A stretch of DNA of 6,571 nucleotides from JAHEJB01 sp041748175 (GTDB taxonomy: Bacteria; Bacteroidota; Rhodothermia; Rhodothermales; Rubricoccaceae), in assembly GCA_041748175.1 (NCBI GenBank), contig JBGTDU010000088.1:1-6571 (forward strand), given 5' to 3'. Position numbers and translations under genes: made by a program. The notes under the pieces are model-generated. The model saw only the letters and a list, made by a program, of their open reading frames with translations. It was not told the DNA's origin and ran no database searches. Of the stretch, positions 6,081-6,571 are shown piece after piece (the stretch's first letter is position 1; every line of letters starts with the position of its first letter).

Positions 6081-6571
<491 letters not shown>

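Overview
The window looks like a chromosomal segment from a moderately GC-rich member of the Bacteroidota/Rhodothermota group, most likely near the Rhodothermales. Three things point there. A secreted protein ends in a type IX secretion (T9SS) type A sorting domain. QueA carries the wording usual for that group (for example DNTTSRGRT and GWTDKFI...PPYDFKITE). Most genes start without a Shine-Dalgarno sequence, and two promoters resemble the Bacteroidota TTG / TAnnTTTG pattern. The assignment is inferred from remembered family sequences, not from a search.

Layout. Positions 1-143 (minus strand) hold the 5' end of an unrecognised gene that runs off the window. A divergent intergenic region (144-273) leads to a 588-residue secreted protein (274-2040), read here as a seven-bladed FG-GAP-like beta-propeller with a T9SS tail. 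Next comes an apparent operon of four genes: queA (tRNA queuosine modification), ispD and ispF (two steps of the MEP isoprenoid pathway) and a DedA/VTT-family membrane protein. queA has a promoter surrounded by three copies of an 8-bp word. The last part is a stable-RNA/translation operon: tRNA-Thr(UGU), tRNA-Tyr(GUA), tRNA-Gly(UCC), tRNA-Thr(GGU), then the start of tuf (EF-Tu), cut off by the window end. This is the same tRNA order and the same anticodons as the thrU-tyrU-glyT-thrT-tufB operon of E. coli.

How the genes relate. QueA makes the epoxyqueuosine precursor in GUN-anticodon tRNAs, and tRNA-Tyr(GUA) encoded 2.2 kb downstream is a standard substrate. IspD and IspF act at steps 2 and 4 of the MEP pathway. 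The tRNA-tuf block supplies aminoacyl-tRNA and its carrier, and its promoter has a GC-rich stretch after the -10 box, as growth-rate-controlled promoters often do.

Most of the window is ordinary housekeeping sequence, and I see no convincing new multi-gene system. The observations most worth a second look are: an exact 22-bp copy of the 3' end of tRNA-Gly 84 bp downstream of the intact gene, in an unusually long tRNA spacer; the repeated 8-bp word around the queA promoter; a sharp composition change inside the secreted-protein gene; and substitutions at normally invariant positions of QueA and EF-Tu.
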